A stretch of DNA of 6,132 bases. Source: Bacteroidota bacterium. Lineage in GTDB: Bacteria > Bacteroidota > Bacteroidia > Cytophagales > Cyclobacteriaceae. The translations under genes and the position numbers were made by a program. Numbering within the stretch: position 1 is the stretch's first letter; every line of letters starts with the position of its first letter. The notes beneath the pieces were generated by a model that ran no database searches, was not told the DNA's origin, and saw only the letters and a program-made list of their open reading frames with translations. Location of the stretch: positions 1-6,132 of the forward strand of contig QGUY01000237.1 of the NCBI GenBank assembly GCA_003242315.1. Direction: 5' to 3'. This document shows positions 1 through 6,132 of this stretch, piece by piece.

Positions 1-115
1 GTCCGGAGATTTCTAAGCGCAAGCAATTCGCAATACAAATAAAAGGGGATAACGGGATTCCCGTTATCCCCTTTTATTTGTATTGCGAATTGCTTGCGCT
101 TAGAAATCTCCGGAC
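1..115. repeat. Perfect 57-bp inverted repeat at the window edge
   Basis: Bases 1-57 are the exact reverse complement of 59-115, with T58 as the only unpaired base; I checked every pair. The right arm contains the stop codon and last 13 codons of the minus-strand hydrolase gene. The left arm therefore reads the same peptide end (VRRFLSASNSQYK, then TAA at 40-42) on the plus strand. A natural terminator would not need to include nearly 40 nt of coding sequence. The repeat also begins exactly at base 1. The simplest reading is a fold-back at a terminator hairpin produced during amplification or assembly. A true tail-to-tail duplication of the gene is the alternative. Confidence 0.97.
41..75. 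terminator. Candidate bidirectional intrinsic terminator of the hydrolase gene
   Basis: The core of the inverted repeat is AAAAGGGGATAACGGGA, a central T, and its complement ending in CCCCTTTT. The GC-rich stem has A-runs on one side and T-runs on the other, as in an intrinsic terminator that works in both directions. It starts at the hydrolase stop codon (TAA, complement of 74-76), the expected place for one. Because the surrounding repeat may be an artefact, how much of this stem exists in the genome is uncertain. Confidence 0.6.
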
Positions 116-949
116 ACTTTCTGCAAAACGCTCCGTAGTTGCTGCGTCCGCACCGAACGTTTCCCACACTGGTGCGTGCCCCTGAAACGGGATTACCCAA
201 AGTTGAGCATTGGGAAATGTTTTGTAAAGTGTCGTCGTTATCTCCATCGGAAAGTACGGATCCCGGTCGCCCCACACCATGAACACCGGAGCGGTAAACT
301 GCTTCAGTCGTTCCATGATCGGAGGATGATCTCCCAGGGTGGGGACCTGGGATGCCATGAACCTAACGTCAGAGAAAATTTCTTTGATCTTTGTGGTGTC
401 ACCGAAGTGAATGCCCATGTAGTATGTCTGCATTGGCGCGTCGGCTTTCTCGAATGAGTCATAAAGCAACATATCCCTCCCCGCTGTGCTCATGACAGGC
501 GAACCCGCCACAAGGACAAGTCCTTTGAAGAGTTGTGGTTTTTTGTCGGCCATGTACAGTAGCGTGATGGCTCCGGCGCTGTGACCCATGCCGAAAACTG
601 CGTGAACATCCAGCCGCTCCAATGCCTGAAGAATCAGTTCTGCCCAGTGCTCATAGGAAAACGCACCGTCATGTCGGTCCGATTTTCCGTGTCCGGGAAG
701 ATCAAACGCTATAACAGTGTAATCACTGCTGAAGTCGTCGAAGTACTCCAACCACTGTTCGCTCGACAACGTAAAGCCGTGCAGCATGAGAAGGTATGGA
801 CCGGTACCGCCGGTTCGGTAGTGTAACTTACAATTCCCGACAGCCACGTAATGGTCGCTGTCCACTCTGCCGGGTTGAGCATAGGTAGTTCCTGCAGCAA
901 TAGTCACGGCACAAATAATCGTTGCAAAATGTAACCTGCTGATTTGCAT
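74..949 (-). CDS. Secreted alpha/beta hydrolase
   Basis: A 291-residue alpha/beta-hydrolase-fold protein, probably exported to the periplasm; the substrate cannot be told from sequence. Residues 1-24 look like a Sec signal peptide, with likely cleavage in TTYA|QP. Landmarks in order are the oxyanion HG motif in LMLHGFT (57-58), the DLPGHGKS loop (83-90), the nucleophile elbow GMGHSAG with Ser124, the acid in WGDRDPYFP (Asp230, or Asp228), and His258 in FQGHAPVWE. The triad is therefore complete. The open frame extends upstream to 1123, but the start at 949 is preferred: it gives a clean signal peptide and has GGAGG six bases upstream. The longer version adds 58 residues with no family resemblance. 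The gene is divergent from the lipoprotein gene and ends in a terminator-like hairpin. It could be an esterase, lactonase, epoxide hydrolase or C-C hydrolase-like enzyme. Confidence 0.93.
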   Translation of the reverse strand: MQISRLHFATIICAVTIAAGTTYAQPGRVDSDHYVAVGNCKLHYRTGGTGPYLLMLHGFTLSSEQWLEYFDDFSSDYTVIAFDLPGHGKSDRHDGAFSYEHWAELILQALERLDVHAVFGMGHSAGAITLLYMADKKPQLFKGLVLVAGSPVMSTAGRDMLLYDSFEKADAPMQTYYMGIHFGDTTKIKEIFSDVRFMASQVPTLGDHPPIMERLKQFTAPVFMVWGDRDPYFPMEITTTLYKTFPNAQLWVIPFQGHAPVWETFGADAATTERFAESVRRFLSASNSQYK

Positions 950-955
950 TCTCAG

Positions 956-960
956 CCTCC
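956..960 (-). promoter_or_regulatory. Shine-Dalgarno that fixes the hydrolase start
   Basis: On the minus strand GGAGG is followed by six bases (CTGAGA) and then the ATG whose first base is 949. The other genes in the window lack a comparable site at their preferred starts, so this signal supports the 949 start over the upstream in-frame ATG at 1123. Confidence 0.75.
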
Positions 961-1126
961 GTTTTTTCGCGTTTACGATACAACCCGCCTTTCTGTTTCC
1001 TTTCTGAGTTACCGTTCGTGACATGCTTTCCTCAATGCTGTAATTGAAGGTAGGAATTAATAAATGAGAACCGTATATTTTGAATGTAGCTATGCAATTT
1101 CCTGTCCAACTATCTACGAACATCCC

Positions 1127-3259
1127 ATGAAAGAATGGCTAAAATTCTTTGCCATCATTGCGCTCCTGGCCGCTTGCAATGGAAATGGCACGGTGTCCAT
1201 TGATAATGACGACATCGGTGGCGTTGTCACCGGCCCGAATGGTCCGGAAGCGGGCGTCTGGGTCATCGCCGAAACATTTGACCTTCCCACGCGCTTCGCA
1301 CGGATCGTTGTTACGAACGACAAGGGTCAGTACCTGATTCCCGATCTGCCCGATGCTTCTTATTCCGTGTGGGTTCGAGGCTATGGGTTAGTTGACTCGC
1401 CGAAGAAAAGCGCACGACCCGGCACGATGCTCGATTTGGAAGCGGTGCCGGCGCCCGACGAACGTGCTGCGGCCGAATACTATCCAGCAGGGTATTGGTT
1501 TTCACTTTTGGATGTTCCGGACAAAAGTAATTTCCCTGGAACAGGTCCGGAAGGCAACGGCATTTCTCCTAACATGAAAACGCAGGCCTCATTTCTGCGA
1601 AACATCAAGTCGGGTGCGTGTCTCGCATGTCACGCGCTGGGTACAAAAGCCACTCGTGAATTGCACCCAGCGTTGGGAGAGTTTGAATCTTCAGTAGAAG
1701 CCTGGCAACGTCGGCTTCAGTCCGGTCAGGCAGGTGACTGGATGACTGCCTCAGTACATCAGTGGGGCGCTGAGGGCACACTAAAAATGTTTGCTGATTG
1801 GACCGATAAGATTGCGGCCGGTGCGGTACCTCCTGCGCCGCCGCGCCCATCTGGTATTGAACGCAATGTTGTGATTACGCAATGGGACTGGGCGGATCCG
1901 AAGGGGTATTTGCACGATCTCGTATCAACAGACCGAAGGAACCCGACCGTCAACGCTAATGGTGAACTCTATGGAGCGATGGAAGAGAGCGCCGATTACC
2001 TCCCTGTGCTCAATCCCTTGACGCATGACACTACACGTATTCCCCTCACGGTACGCGATCCCGCAACACAGGTGGCTAACGGTCCTGATATGCCACAGCC
2101 TTCTCCCTATTGGGGCGACGAGCCGATATGGAACAGCAAGACTAACGTACACAATCCCATGATGGACGCGGAAGGGCGCGTCTGGATAACAGCAACAATA
2201 CGTCCTCCGGACAATCCGGACTTCTGCAAAGAAGGTTCAGATCATCCTTCTGCTAAGCTCTATCCGAAAGATCGGGCGTTTCGTCACCTGGGTGTTTATG
2301 ATCCGAAGACAAAGACGTACACACCCATCGGCACGTGCTTCAGCACTCACCACCTCATGTTTGCGGAAGATGGAAGCAATACTCTGTGGACCAGCGGTGG
2401 CGGTGATGTGATCGGATGGCTTGATACGAAGAAGTATCTAGAGACCGGCGATGAGATGGCATCACAAGGCTGGACTGCATTGATCCTCGATACGAACGGC
2501 AATGGCAAGCGCGATGACTATGTGGAGCCGGAGGAACCTGTAGATCCGCAGAAGGACAAGCGAATCGCGCGTGGACTATACGCCGTGTCACCTGCACCGG
2601 ATGGTAGCGTGTGGGGCTCGACGCTTGGATATCCCGGCGGCATTATTCGTCTTGATCCCGGATCAAATCCTCCTGAGACTGCCCTGGTTGAATATTATGA
2701 ACTTCCTCTTCAGGAAAATGGAGAACCTGTTGAAGGATTTTCGCCAAGGGGTATGGACATTGACCGCAATGGTGTCGCGTGGGTGGCGCTGGCCAGTGGA
2801 CACATGGCGAGCTTTGATCGTCGCAAGTGCAACGGGCCACTCAATGGTCCGGATGCCACGGGCCAACACTGTCCGGAAGGCTGGACCTTTTACACGGAAC
2901 CGCTGCCTCAGCTTGGTGGTGTTGACACACCGGGAAGCGCTGAGTCGAGTTACTACACCTGGGTAGATCAGTTTAATACATCGGGATTGGGTGAGAACAC
3001 ACCCATTAACACAGGCAATGAATCGGAGGGATTGCTCGCGTTGAAGGATGGCGAATGGGTTGTGCTTCGTGTTCCTTATCCGCTGGGTTTTTACACGAAG
3101 TGGCTTGATGGTAGAATTGATGATCCGAATGCCGGTTGGAAGGGTCGTGGACTTTGGGCCACCATCAGCACGCGTGCACCGTTTCATATGGAAGGAGGTA
3201 AGGGCACGACGAGCAAGGTGTTCAAATTCCAAATCCGGCCAGATCCTCTCGCAAAATGA
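1127..3259 (+). CDS. Putative lipoprotein with carboxypeptidase-regulatory-like domain, one CXXCH haem motif and propeller-like C-terminus
   Basis: A 710-residue exported protein of unknown function, resembling large proteins usually annotated only as carboxypeptidase regulatory-like domain-containing. Residues 1-17 form a lipoprotein signal ending in a LAAC lipobox (Cys17), so membrane anchoring is likely. Residues about 29-105 look like a CarboxypepD_reg beta-sandwich (GGVVTGPNGPEAGVWVIAET, then GQYLIPDLPDASYSVWVRG). CLACH at 165-169 matches a c-type haem site. From about 270 on, repeated D-x-x-G-x-[VA]-W units (DAEGRVW, APDGSVW, DRNGVAW) suggest a Vgb/NHL-like beta-propeller. DTNGNGKRDD (455-464) resembles a calcium-binding loop. 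Four further cysteines (367, 404, 568, 582) could form disulfides. An in-frame ATG at 1064 has AGGA eight bases upstream, but it would put 21 residues ahead of the lipoprotein signal, so 1127 is preferred. The TIM-barrel gene follows after 59 nt. Domain limits are estimates. Confidence 0.88.
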   Translation: MKEWLKFFAIIALLAACNGNGTVSIDNDDIGGVVTGPNGPEAGVWVIAETFDLPTRFARIVVTNDKGQYLIPDLPDASYSVWVRGYGLVDSPKKSARPGTMLDLEAVPAPDERAAAEYYPAGYWFSLLDVPDKSNFPGTGPEGNGISPNMKTQASFLRNIKSGACLACHALGTKATRELHPALGEFESSVEAWQRRLQSGQAGDWMTASVHQWGAEGTLKMFADWTDKIAAGAVPPAPPRPSGIERNVVITQWDWADPKGYLHDLVSTDRRNPTVNANGELYGAMEESADYLPVLNPLTHDTTRIPLTVRDPATQVANGPDMPQPSPYWGDEPIWNSKTNVHNPMMDAEGRVWITATIRPPDNPDFCKEGSDHPSAKLYPKDRAFRHLGVYDPKTKTYTPIGTCFSTHHLMFAEDGSNTLWTSGGGDVIGWLDTKKYLETGDEMASQGWTALILDTNGNGKRDDYVEPEEPVDPQKDKRIARGLYAVSPAPDGSVWGSTLGYPGGIIRLDPGSNPPETALVEYYELPLQENGEPVEGFSPRGMDIDRNGVAWVALASGHMASFDRRKCNGPLNGPDATGQHCPEGWTFYTEPLPQLGGVDTPGSAESSYYTWVDQFNTSGLGENTPINTGNESEGLLALKDGEWVVLRVPYPLGFYTKWLDGRIDDPNAGWKGRGLWATISTRAPFHMEGGKGTTSKVFKFQIRPDPLAK

Positions 3260-3318
3260 TTGTGGGGAAGAAGGGACTTTCTATTTGGCGACTTTGAATT
3301 CATAAATATTACACACCA

Positions 3319-4185
3319 ATGAACACCATGGACAGAAGAAAATTTCTAGCGAGGGGCATAGCAGGACTGGCAGGCGCTTCTATGCTGACGCCGCGGTTGC
3401 TGAGCGCGGAGGGGATGGCGAAACGCATAAAGCACATCGGTTTTCAAACCTGGATTGTGCGCGAAGACATCGGCAAGGATTTCACCGGTACACTCAAGAA
3501 GATGGCCGCAATGGGTTACAACAGCTTCGAGCTGTGTTCACCTAAAGGTTATGCCAATACGGGATTTGGTCCGTTGCAGGATATTCCTGCCGCGACTCTT
3601 AAGAAAATGATCAAAGACGCGGGCTTCACTTGTGTGAGTTGCCACTTTGGGATGGGTGAACTAAGAGATCATGCGCAGGAACGAATCGATTTTGCAAAAG
3701 AACTCGGCTTGACGCAGATGGTCATTGCTTCGCCAGGATTACCGAGAGGTGCAACGCTCGACGACTGGAAGCGCACGGCTGAGGAAGCAAACAAGATTGG
3801 TGAACTGGCGCGCAAGTCTGGAGTTCAACTCGCTTACCACAATCACAACTTCGAGTTCGAGAAACTGGATGGTCAGCTCATCTATGATGTGCTTCTGGAT
3901 CGTCTTGATCCGGAGTTGGTGAAGCTGCAGTTCCAGGTGTGGGTGATTATTGCGGGTTACAAGGCGGCCGACTACTTCAATCGTTATCCGGGTCGTTACA
4001 TTTCAGCCCACTTGTATGACTGGTCTGGTAAAGGAGAGGAGCAGGTGCCGCTGGGCAAAGGCGTGGTAGACTGGAAGGAATTCTTCGCTGCGGCAGAAAA
4101 GAATGGCGTGAAGAATTACTTCGTTGAAATGGGACCGCCGCATTTGGAGGAGAGTGCGAGGTTTCTGAAAAACTGGAAAGGATGA
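3319..4185 (+). CDS. Tat-exported TIM-barrel protein, sugar phosphate isomerase/epimerase family
   Basis: A 288-residue protein of the xylose-isomerase-like TIM-barrel superfamily (AP endonuclease 2 / IolE / tagatose-epimerase relatives). Members usually isomerise or epimerise sugars or inositols using a divalent metal. The N-terminus MDRRKFLARGIAGLAGASML is a twin-arginine signal (Arg6-Arg7), so a folded, exported protein is expected. Barrel landmarks are GYNSFEL (66-72), YHNHNFEF (173-180), LQFQVWV (203-209), HLYDW (231-235), a GKGVVDW segment (246-252) and YFVEM (267-271). In tagatose-epimerase-type enzymes the metal is held by Glu, Asp, His and Glu. Here His231 and Glu270 fit the last two, while Gln206 falls where Asp is expected. 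Starts at 3319 and 3328 are both possible and neither has a Shine-Dalgarno. It lies 59 nt after the haem-motif lipoprotein gene with no evident terminator between, suggesting co-transcription. The substrate is unknown. Confidence 0.9.
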   Translation: MNTMDRRKFLARGIAGLAGASMLTPRLLSAEGMAKRIKHIGFQTWIVREDIGKDFTGTLKKMAAMGYNSFELCSPKGYANTGFGPLQDIPAATLKKMIKDAGFTCVSCHFGMGELRDHAQERIDFAKELGLTQMVIASPGLPRGATLDDWKRTAEEANKIGELARKSGVQLAYHNHNFEFEKLDGQLIYDVLLDRLDPELVKLQFQVWVIIAGYKAADYFNRYPGRYISAHLYDWSGKGEEQVPLGKGVVDWKEFFAAAEKNGVKNYFVEMGPPHLEESARFLKNWKG

Positions 4186-4193
4186 ACAGCAGA

Positions 4194-4278
4194 CAGACGC
4201 AGACGCAGATACAATGGTTACCGATCGCGTTCAGTTACTACGACGCTGCTGCATCTGCACCTGCGCCTGCAACTTTTT
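4194..4278 (+). terminator. Possible terminator in the convergent junction
   Basis: Bases 4194-4210 and 4253-4269 can pair at 14 of 17 positions, and a run of five T follows at 4274-4278. The loop is long (about 42 nt) and the stem has mismatches, so this is not a textbook intrinsic terminator. Both arms are built from a degenerate GCAGAC/GCAGGC hexamer in opposite orientations. The position, just after the TIM-barrel stop and overlapping the stop of the convergent gene, suits a terminator for the plus-strand operon. Confidence 0.35.
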
Positions 4279-4720
4279 AGTTGAACCCCACTCCCCGTGC
4301 CATCAATCCAGCAAGTAGTGGGATAATCACGAGCAGGGTCAATTCTAAACGCAGTAGTGTAAATACTGATTTGGGAACGTTTACCGTTTCATCCTGTTGC
4401 CCCTTGCGTTGCCTGATAAAGAATACTGTAGGGTAAATTGAAAGTAGTCCGATTACAAGAAACAACGTGATCTTCAGGTGAAAGATCCAGTTTCGGGAAT
4501 AGAATTCCGTTGGCTTGCTGAGGCCTCCCAGCCACAGCGTGAGACCTGCTGCCAGTAGGGTAAGCGCTGCAATGCCGTAGACAGCATCAATACGTGCAAG
4601 CTTTCCTATCTCACGACGCGTCATCGCCGGGCGGAGCAACATGTGCTCCGACGTAAGAGATCCAACGATAGCAAAGATGCTGATGAAGTGAAGGTACCTG
4701 AGTGCGATTTCTGTTGTCAT
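4277..4720 (-). CDS. DUF2214-type four-helix membrane protein
   Basis: A 147-residue integral membrane protein resembling the DUF2214 family, whose function is not established. Four hydrophobic segments are visible: about 6-23, 46-66, 79-101 and 120-140. Histidines lie in or next to helices (His11, His26, His81), and charged or polar segments sit between (RPAMTRREIGKLARID; SKPTEFYSRN; RQRKGQQDETVNVPK). The length is that of a complete small family member. Start ATG at 4718-4720 has no clear Shine-Dalgarno; the N-terminus MTTEIALRYLHFISIF leads straight into the first helix. The stop codon overlaps the T-run of the candidate plus-strand terminator. It is convergent with the TIM-barrel gene and divergent from the channel gene, so it is probably its own transcription unit. 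Membrane-bound histidines hint at haem or metal binding, but that is speculation. Confidence 0.85.
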   Translation of the reverse strand: MTTEIALRYLHFISIFAIVGSLTSEHMLLRPAMTRREIGKLARIDAVYGIAALTLLAAGLTLWLGGLSKPTEFYSRNWIFHLKITLFLVIGLLSIYPTVFFIRQRKGQQDETVNVPKSVFTLLRLELTLLVIIPLLAGLMARGVGFN

Positions 4721-4745
4721 ATCTCGATGTAACTAAAATCCGGCG

Positions 4746-4764
4746 GGCGCGGCGCCGTCGCGCC
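4746..4764 (+). other. GC-rich hairpin followed by four T
   Basis: GGCGCG (4746-4751) pairs with CGCGCC (4759-4764) across a 7-nt loop, followed by TTTT (4765-4768). It looks like a short plus-strand terminator, but no plus-strand gene ends upstream: the neighbouring gene is on the minus strand. It might instead stop readthrough or shape the leader of the minus-strand gene. Its left arm overlaps the left copy of the 10-bp inverted repeat, so the two structures would exclude each other. Confidence 0.35.
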
Positions 4765-4792
4765 TTTTCATGCGATACGATGGTCCGTGGTC

Positions 4793-4805
4793 CTTTGTTA
4801 CAAAG
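4793..4805. promoter_or_regulatory. Small palindrome, possible operator
   Basis: CTTTG-TTA-CAAAG is a perfect 5-bp dyad with a 3-nt centre, near the middle of the divergent spacer. Its position would suit a regulator acting on both genes, and a TATAAA box lies at 4844-4849 upstream of the channel gene. No convincing -35 element accompanies that box. A dyad this short can arise by chance. Confidence 0.2.
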
Positions 4806-4893
4806 TTCGAGAATTTACCTTTCGTCCTTTTCTTGTTTGTGTGTATAAACCTTCACAATTTAGCGCCCGCCGAATTGCGCAACCTGAAACTAC

Positions 4894-6132
4894 ATGGAGG
4901 ATTTCCGGAAATGGATTGAAAGCTTGCTGAGAGATGCGGGGGTTGCAGGGGACTGGATACCCTACCTGCGTCTGATTGTCCTCCTGATCCTCCTGGGCAT
5001 TGTGCTCTACGTGGCGTTCTTCGTCACCCGGCGCTACGTCATTCGGTATCTTCATTCCTTTCTTAAGAAGACTCCTGCCAAATGGGATGATGTACTCGCG
5101 GACAATAAGACCTTCGAGAACCTGGCCCACATCGTCCCTGCTATAATTGTCAAAATATTCGTGCCCATCCTGTTCCGGGATTTTGAAGAGATGGTCCCGG
5201 TCGTAGACAAGATGATCGACATCTATCTCGTGATTGTGGGCATGTTGGTGTTTGTCTCGCTGCTGAGGGCAGCCGAATATCTCGTACAGCAGTCGCAGGC
5301 CTTCAACCACAAACCGATTGCAAGCTATTTCCAACTCGCCCGCATCATTTTATACATCACGGCTGGCATAACGGTCATATCACTGTTGCTCAACAAATCG
5401 CCGCTGGTTCTGCTGGGGGCGTTCGGTGCTATGACGGCAATTATCCTGCTGATCTTCAAGGATACCATCCTGGGTGTTGTCGCGAGCGTGCAGATTTCTT
5501 CCAACGACATGGTGCGCGTGGGCGACTGGATCGAGATGCCCAAGTTCAACGCCGATGGCGATGTGATTGCCATCAATCTTCACACGGTGAAGGTGCAGAA
5601 CTGGGACAAGACGATCACGACGATCCCTACCTACAACTTAATCACCGACAGTTTCAAGAATTGGCGCGGTATGCGCGAGAGCGGAGGGCGACGGATCAAG
5701 CGCACCATTCTCATCAACCTGCGTTCAGTTCGATTTGTTGACCCGGAGACCCGTGAGCGTTACAAAAGGTTTTACCTGATCAGGGACTACATTACAGAAC
5801 GCCAGGCGGAGATAGAACGATACAATGCGGAGCACGATTTCGACACGTCGGAGTTGATCAACGGAAGGCGGATGACGAACATCGGCGTGTTCCGCAAGTA
5901 CGCGGAAGCCTATCTCAGAAATCACAAAGGTGTTCGTCAGGATATGACGCTGCTTGTCCGGCACCTCGCCATTGAAGACAAAGGCTTGCCTCTGGAAATC
6001 TATTGCTTTACCAATACAGTGGTCTGGGCCGAGTACGAATCCATTCAGGCAGATATTTTCGACCACCTGCTGTCGGCAATCCCTTATTTTGGACTGGAAG
6101 TGTTCCAGCAACCGGCGGGATCTGACATCGAA
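4894..6132 (+). CDS. ybdG: YbdG-type mechanosensitive channel of the MscS family, 3' end beyond the window
   Basis: The frame is open for 413 codons to the last base with no stop. E. coli YbdG (MscM) is about 415 residues, so little should be missing. The protein is an inner-membrane channel that opens under membrane tension and releases solutes during hypo-osmotic shock. Hydrophobic segments lie at about 22-44, 75-95, 108-126, 146-166 and 168-190. The last is the pore helix, rich in Gly and Ala (LLGAFGAMTAIILLIFKDTILG), and leads into the MscS beta domain (VRVGDWIEMP, 207-216). NWDKTITTIPTYNLI (236-250) and FKNWRGMRESGGRRIKR (254-270) are characteristic of the YbdG branch rather than short MscS. 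The charged 285-345 insert also fits that branch. ATG at 4894 has no clear Shine-Dalgarno, but MEDFRKWIESLL is a plausible N-terminus. Confidence 0.92.
   Translation, partial: MEDFRKWIESLLRDAGVAGDWIPYLRLIVLLILLGIVLYVAFFVTRRYVIRYLHSFLKKTPAKWDDVLADNKTFENLAHIVPAIIVKIFVPILFRDFEEMVPVVDKMIDIYLVIVGMLVFVSLLRAAEYLVQQSQAFNHKPIASYFQLARIILYITAGITVISLLLNKSPLVLLGAFGAMTAIILLIFKDTILGVVASVQISSNDMVRVGDWIEMPKFNADGDVIAINLHTVKVQNWDKTITTIPTYNLITDSFKNWRGMRESGGRRIKRTILINLRSVRFVDPETRERYKRFYLIRDYITERQAEIERYNAEHDFDTSELINGRRMTNIGVFRKYAEAYLRNHKGVRQDMTLLVRHLAIEDKGLPLEIYCFTNTVVWAEYESIQADIFDHLLSAIPYFGLEVFQQPAGSDIE

Larger units (their letters stand above)
4741..4872. repeat. 10-bp inverted repeat bracketing the divergent spacer
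   Basis: CGGCGGGCGC at 4741-4750 is the exact reverse complement of GCGCCCGCCG at 4863-4872. Together they bracket 112 bases of the 173-nt spacer between the DUF2214-type gene and the channel gene. One copy is 20 nt upstream of the DUF2214 start and the other 21 nt upstream of the channel start, so the arrangement is nearly symmetrical about the spacer. It could be a paired binding site, a structured leader, or chance in GC-rich sequence. Confidence 0.5.

Noticed and set aside
1074..1082. TATATTTTG as a Bacteroidota -7 promoter element for the lipoprotein gene
   Set aside because: It does not match the TAnnTTTG spacing exactly, and no TTTG lies at the required distance upstream.
950..1123. 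N-terminal extension of the hydrolase reading frame to an ATG at 1123
   Set aside because: The extra 58 residues have no family resemblance and would bury the signal peptide. The 949 start has a good Shine-Dalgarno.
2663..3232. 189-codon minus-strand open frame
   Set aside because: It is fully antisense to the well-supported lipoprotein gene, and its translation shows no recognisable domain or start signal.
3631..3645. A second CXXCH motif (CVSCH, residues 105-109) in the TIM-barrel protein
   Set aside because: It lies within a predicted barrel strand, and the protein carries a Tat signal for folded export, whereas c-type haem attachment acts on unfolded Sec-exported chains. It is most likely a chance match.
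4746..4768. Hairpin plus T-run as a true terminator
   Set aside because: No plus-strand gene ends upstream of it and the stem is only 6 bp. I kept it only as a structural element.
4798..5334. 178-codon minus-strand open frame
   Set aside because: It is antisense to the channel gene and its promoter region. The plus-strand translation is clearly a YbdG-type channel, so this is a shadow frame.
5725..6111. 128-codon minus-strand open frame
   Set aside because: It is antisense to the cytoplasmic domain of the channel and has no recognisable features.

Overview
The window reads as a chromosomal contig end from a bacterium of moderate GC content, probably Bacteroidota (Cytophagales/Chitinophagales-like). 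This assignment is an inference. It rests on a DUF2214-type membrane protein, a YbdG-type mechanosensitive channel, AT-rich leaders with no Shine-Dalgarno before four of the five genes, and an exported enzyme repertoire typical of environmental Bacteroidota. The lipoprotein family here also occurs in Acidobacteriota and other phyla, so the phylum call is not secure. There is no sign of phage, transposon, CRISPR, tRNA or rRNA.

Layout. Bases 1-115 form a perfect inverted repeat (57-nt arms, one central base) that mirrors the last codons of the first gene. It probably joins a natural terminator hairpin to a fold-back assembly or amplification artefact. A secreted alpha/beta hydrolase (74-949, minus) follows. 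Divergent from it are two plus-strand genes 59 nt apart: a large putative lipoprotein with a carboxypeptidase-regulatory-like domain, one c-type haem motif and a propeller-like C-terminal part (1127-3259), then a Tat-exported TIM-barrel protein of the sugar phosphate isomerase/epimerase family (3319-4185). A convergent junction with a repeat-rich imperfect stem separates these from a four-helix DUF2214-type membrane protein (4277-4720, minus). A 173-nt divergent spacer holds a widely spaced 10-bp inverted repeat, a GC-rich hairpin and a small palindrome. It leads into a YbdG-type MscS-family channel (4894 to the window end), which has no stop codon in the window but is close to full length.

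How the genes fit together. The three genes on the left are all predicted to leave the cytoplasm (Sec, lipoprotein and Tat signals). The lipoprotein and TIM-barrel genes look co-transcribed and may act on the same extracytoplasmic substrate, but the sequence does not identify it. The two membrane-protein genes on the right look like ordinary envelope housekeeping. The least understood part is the haem-motif lipoprotein paired with a TIM-barrel protein whose expected metal site is altered.
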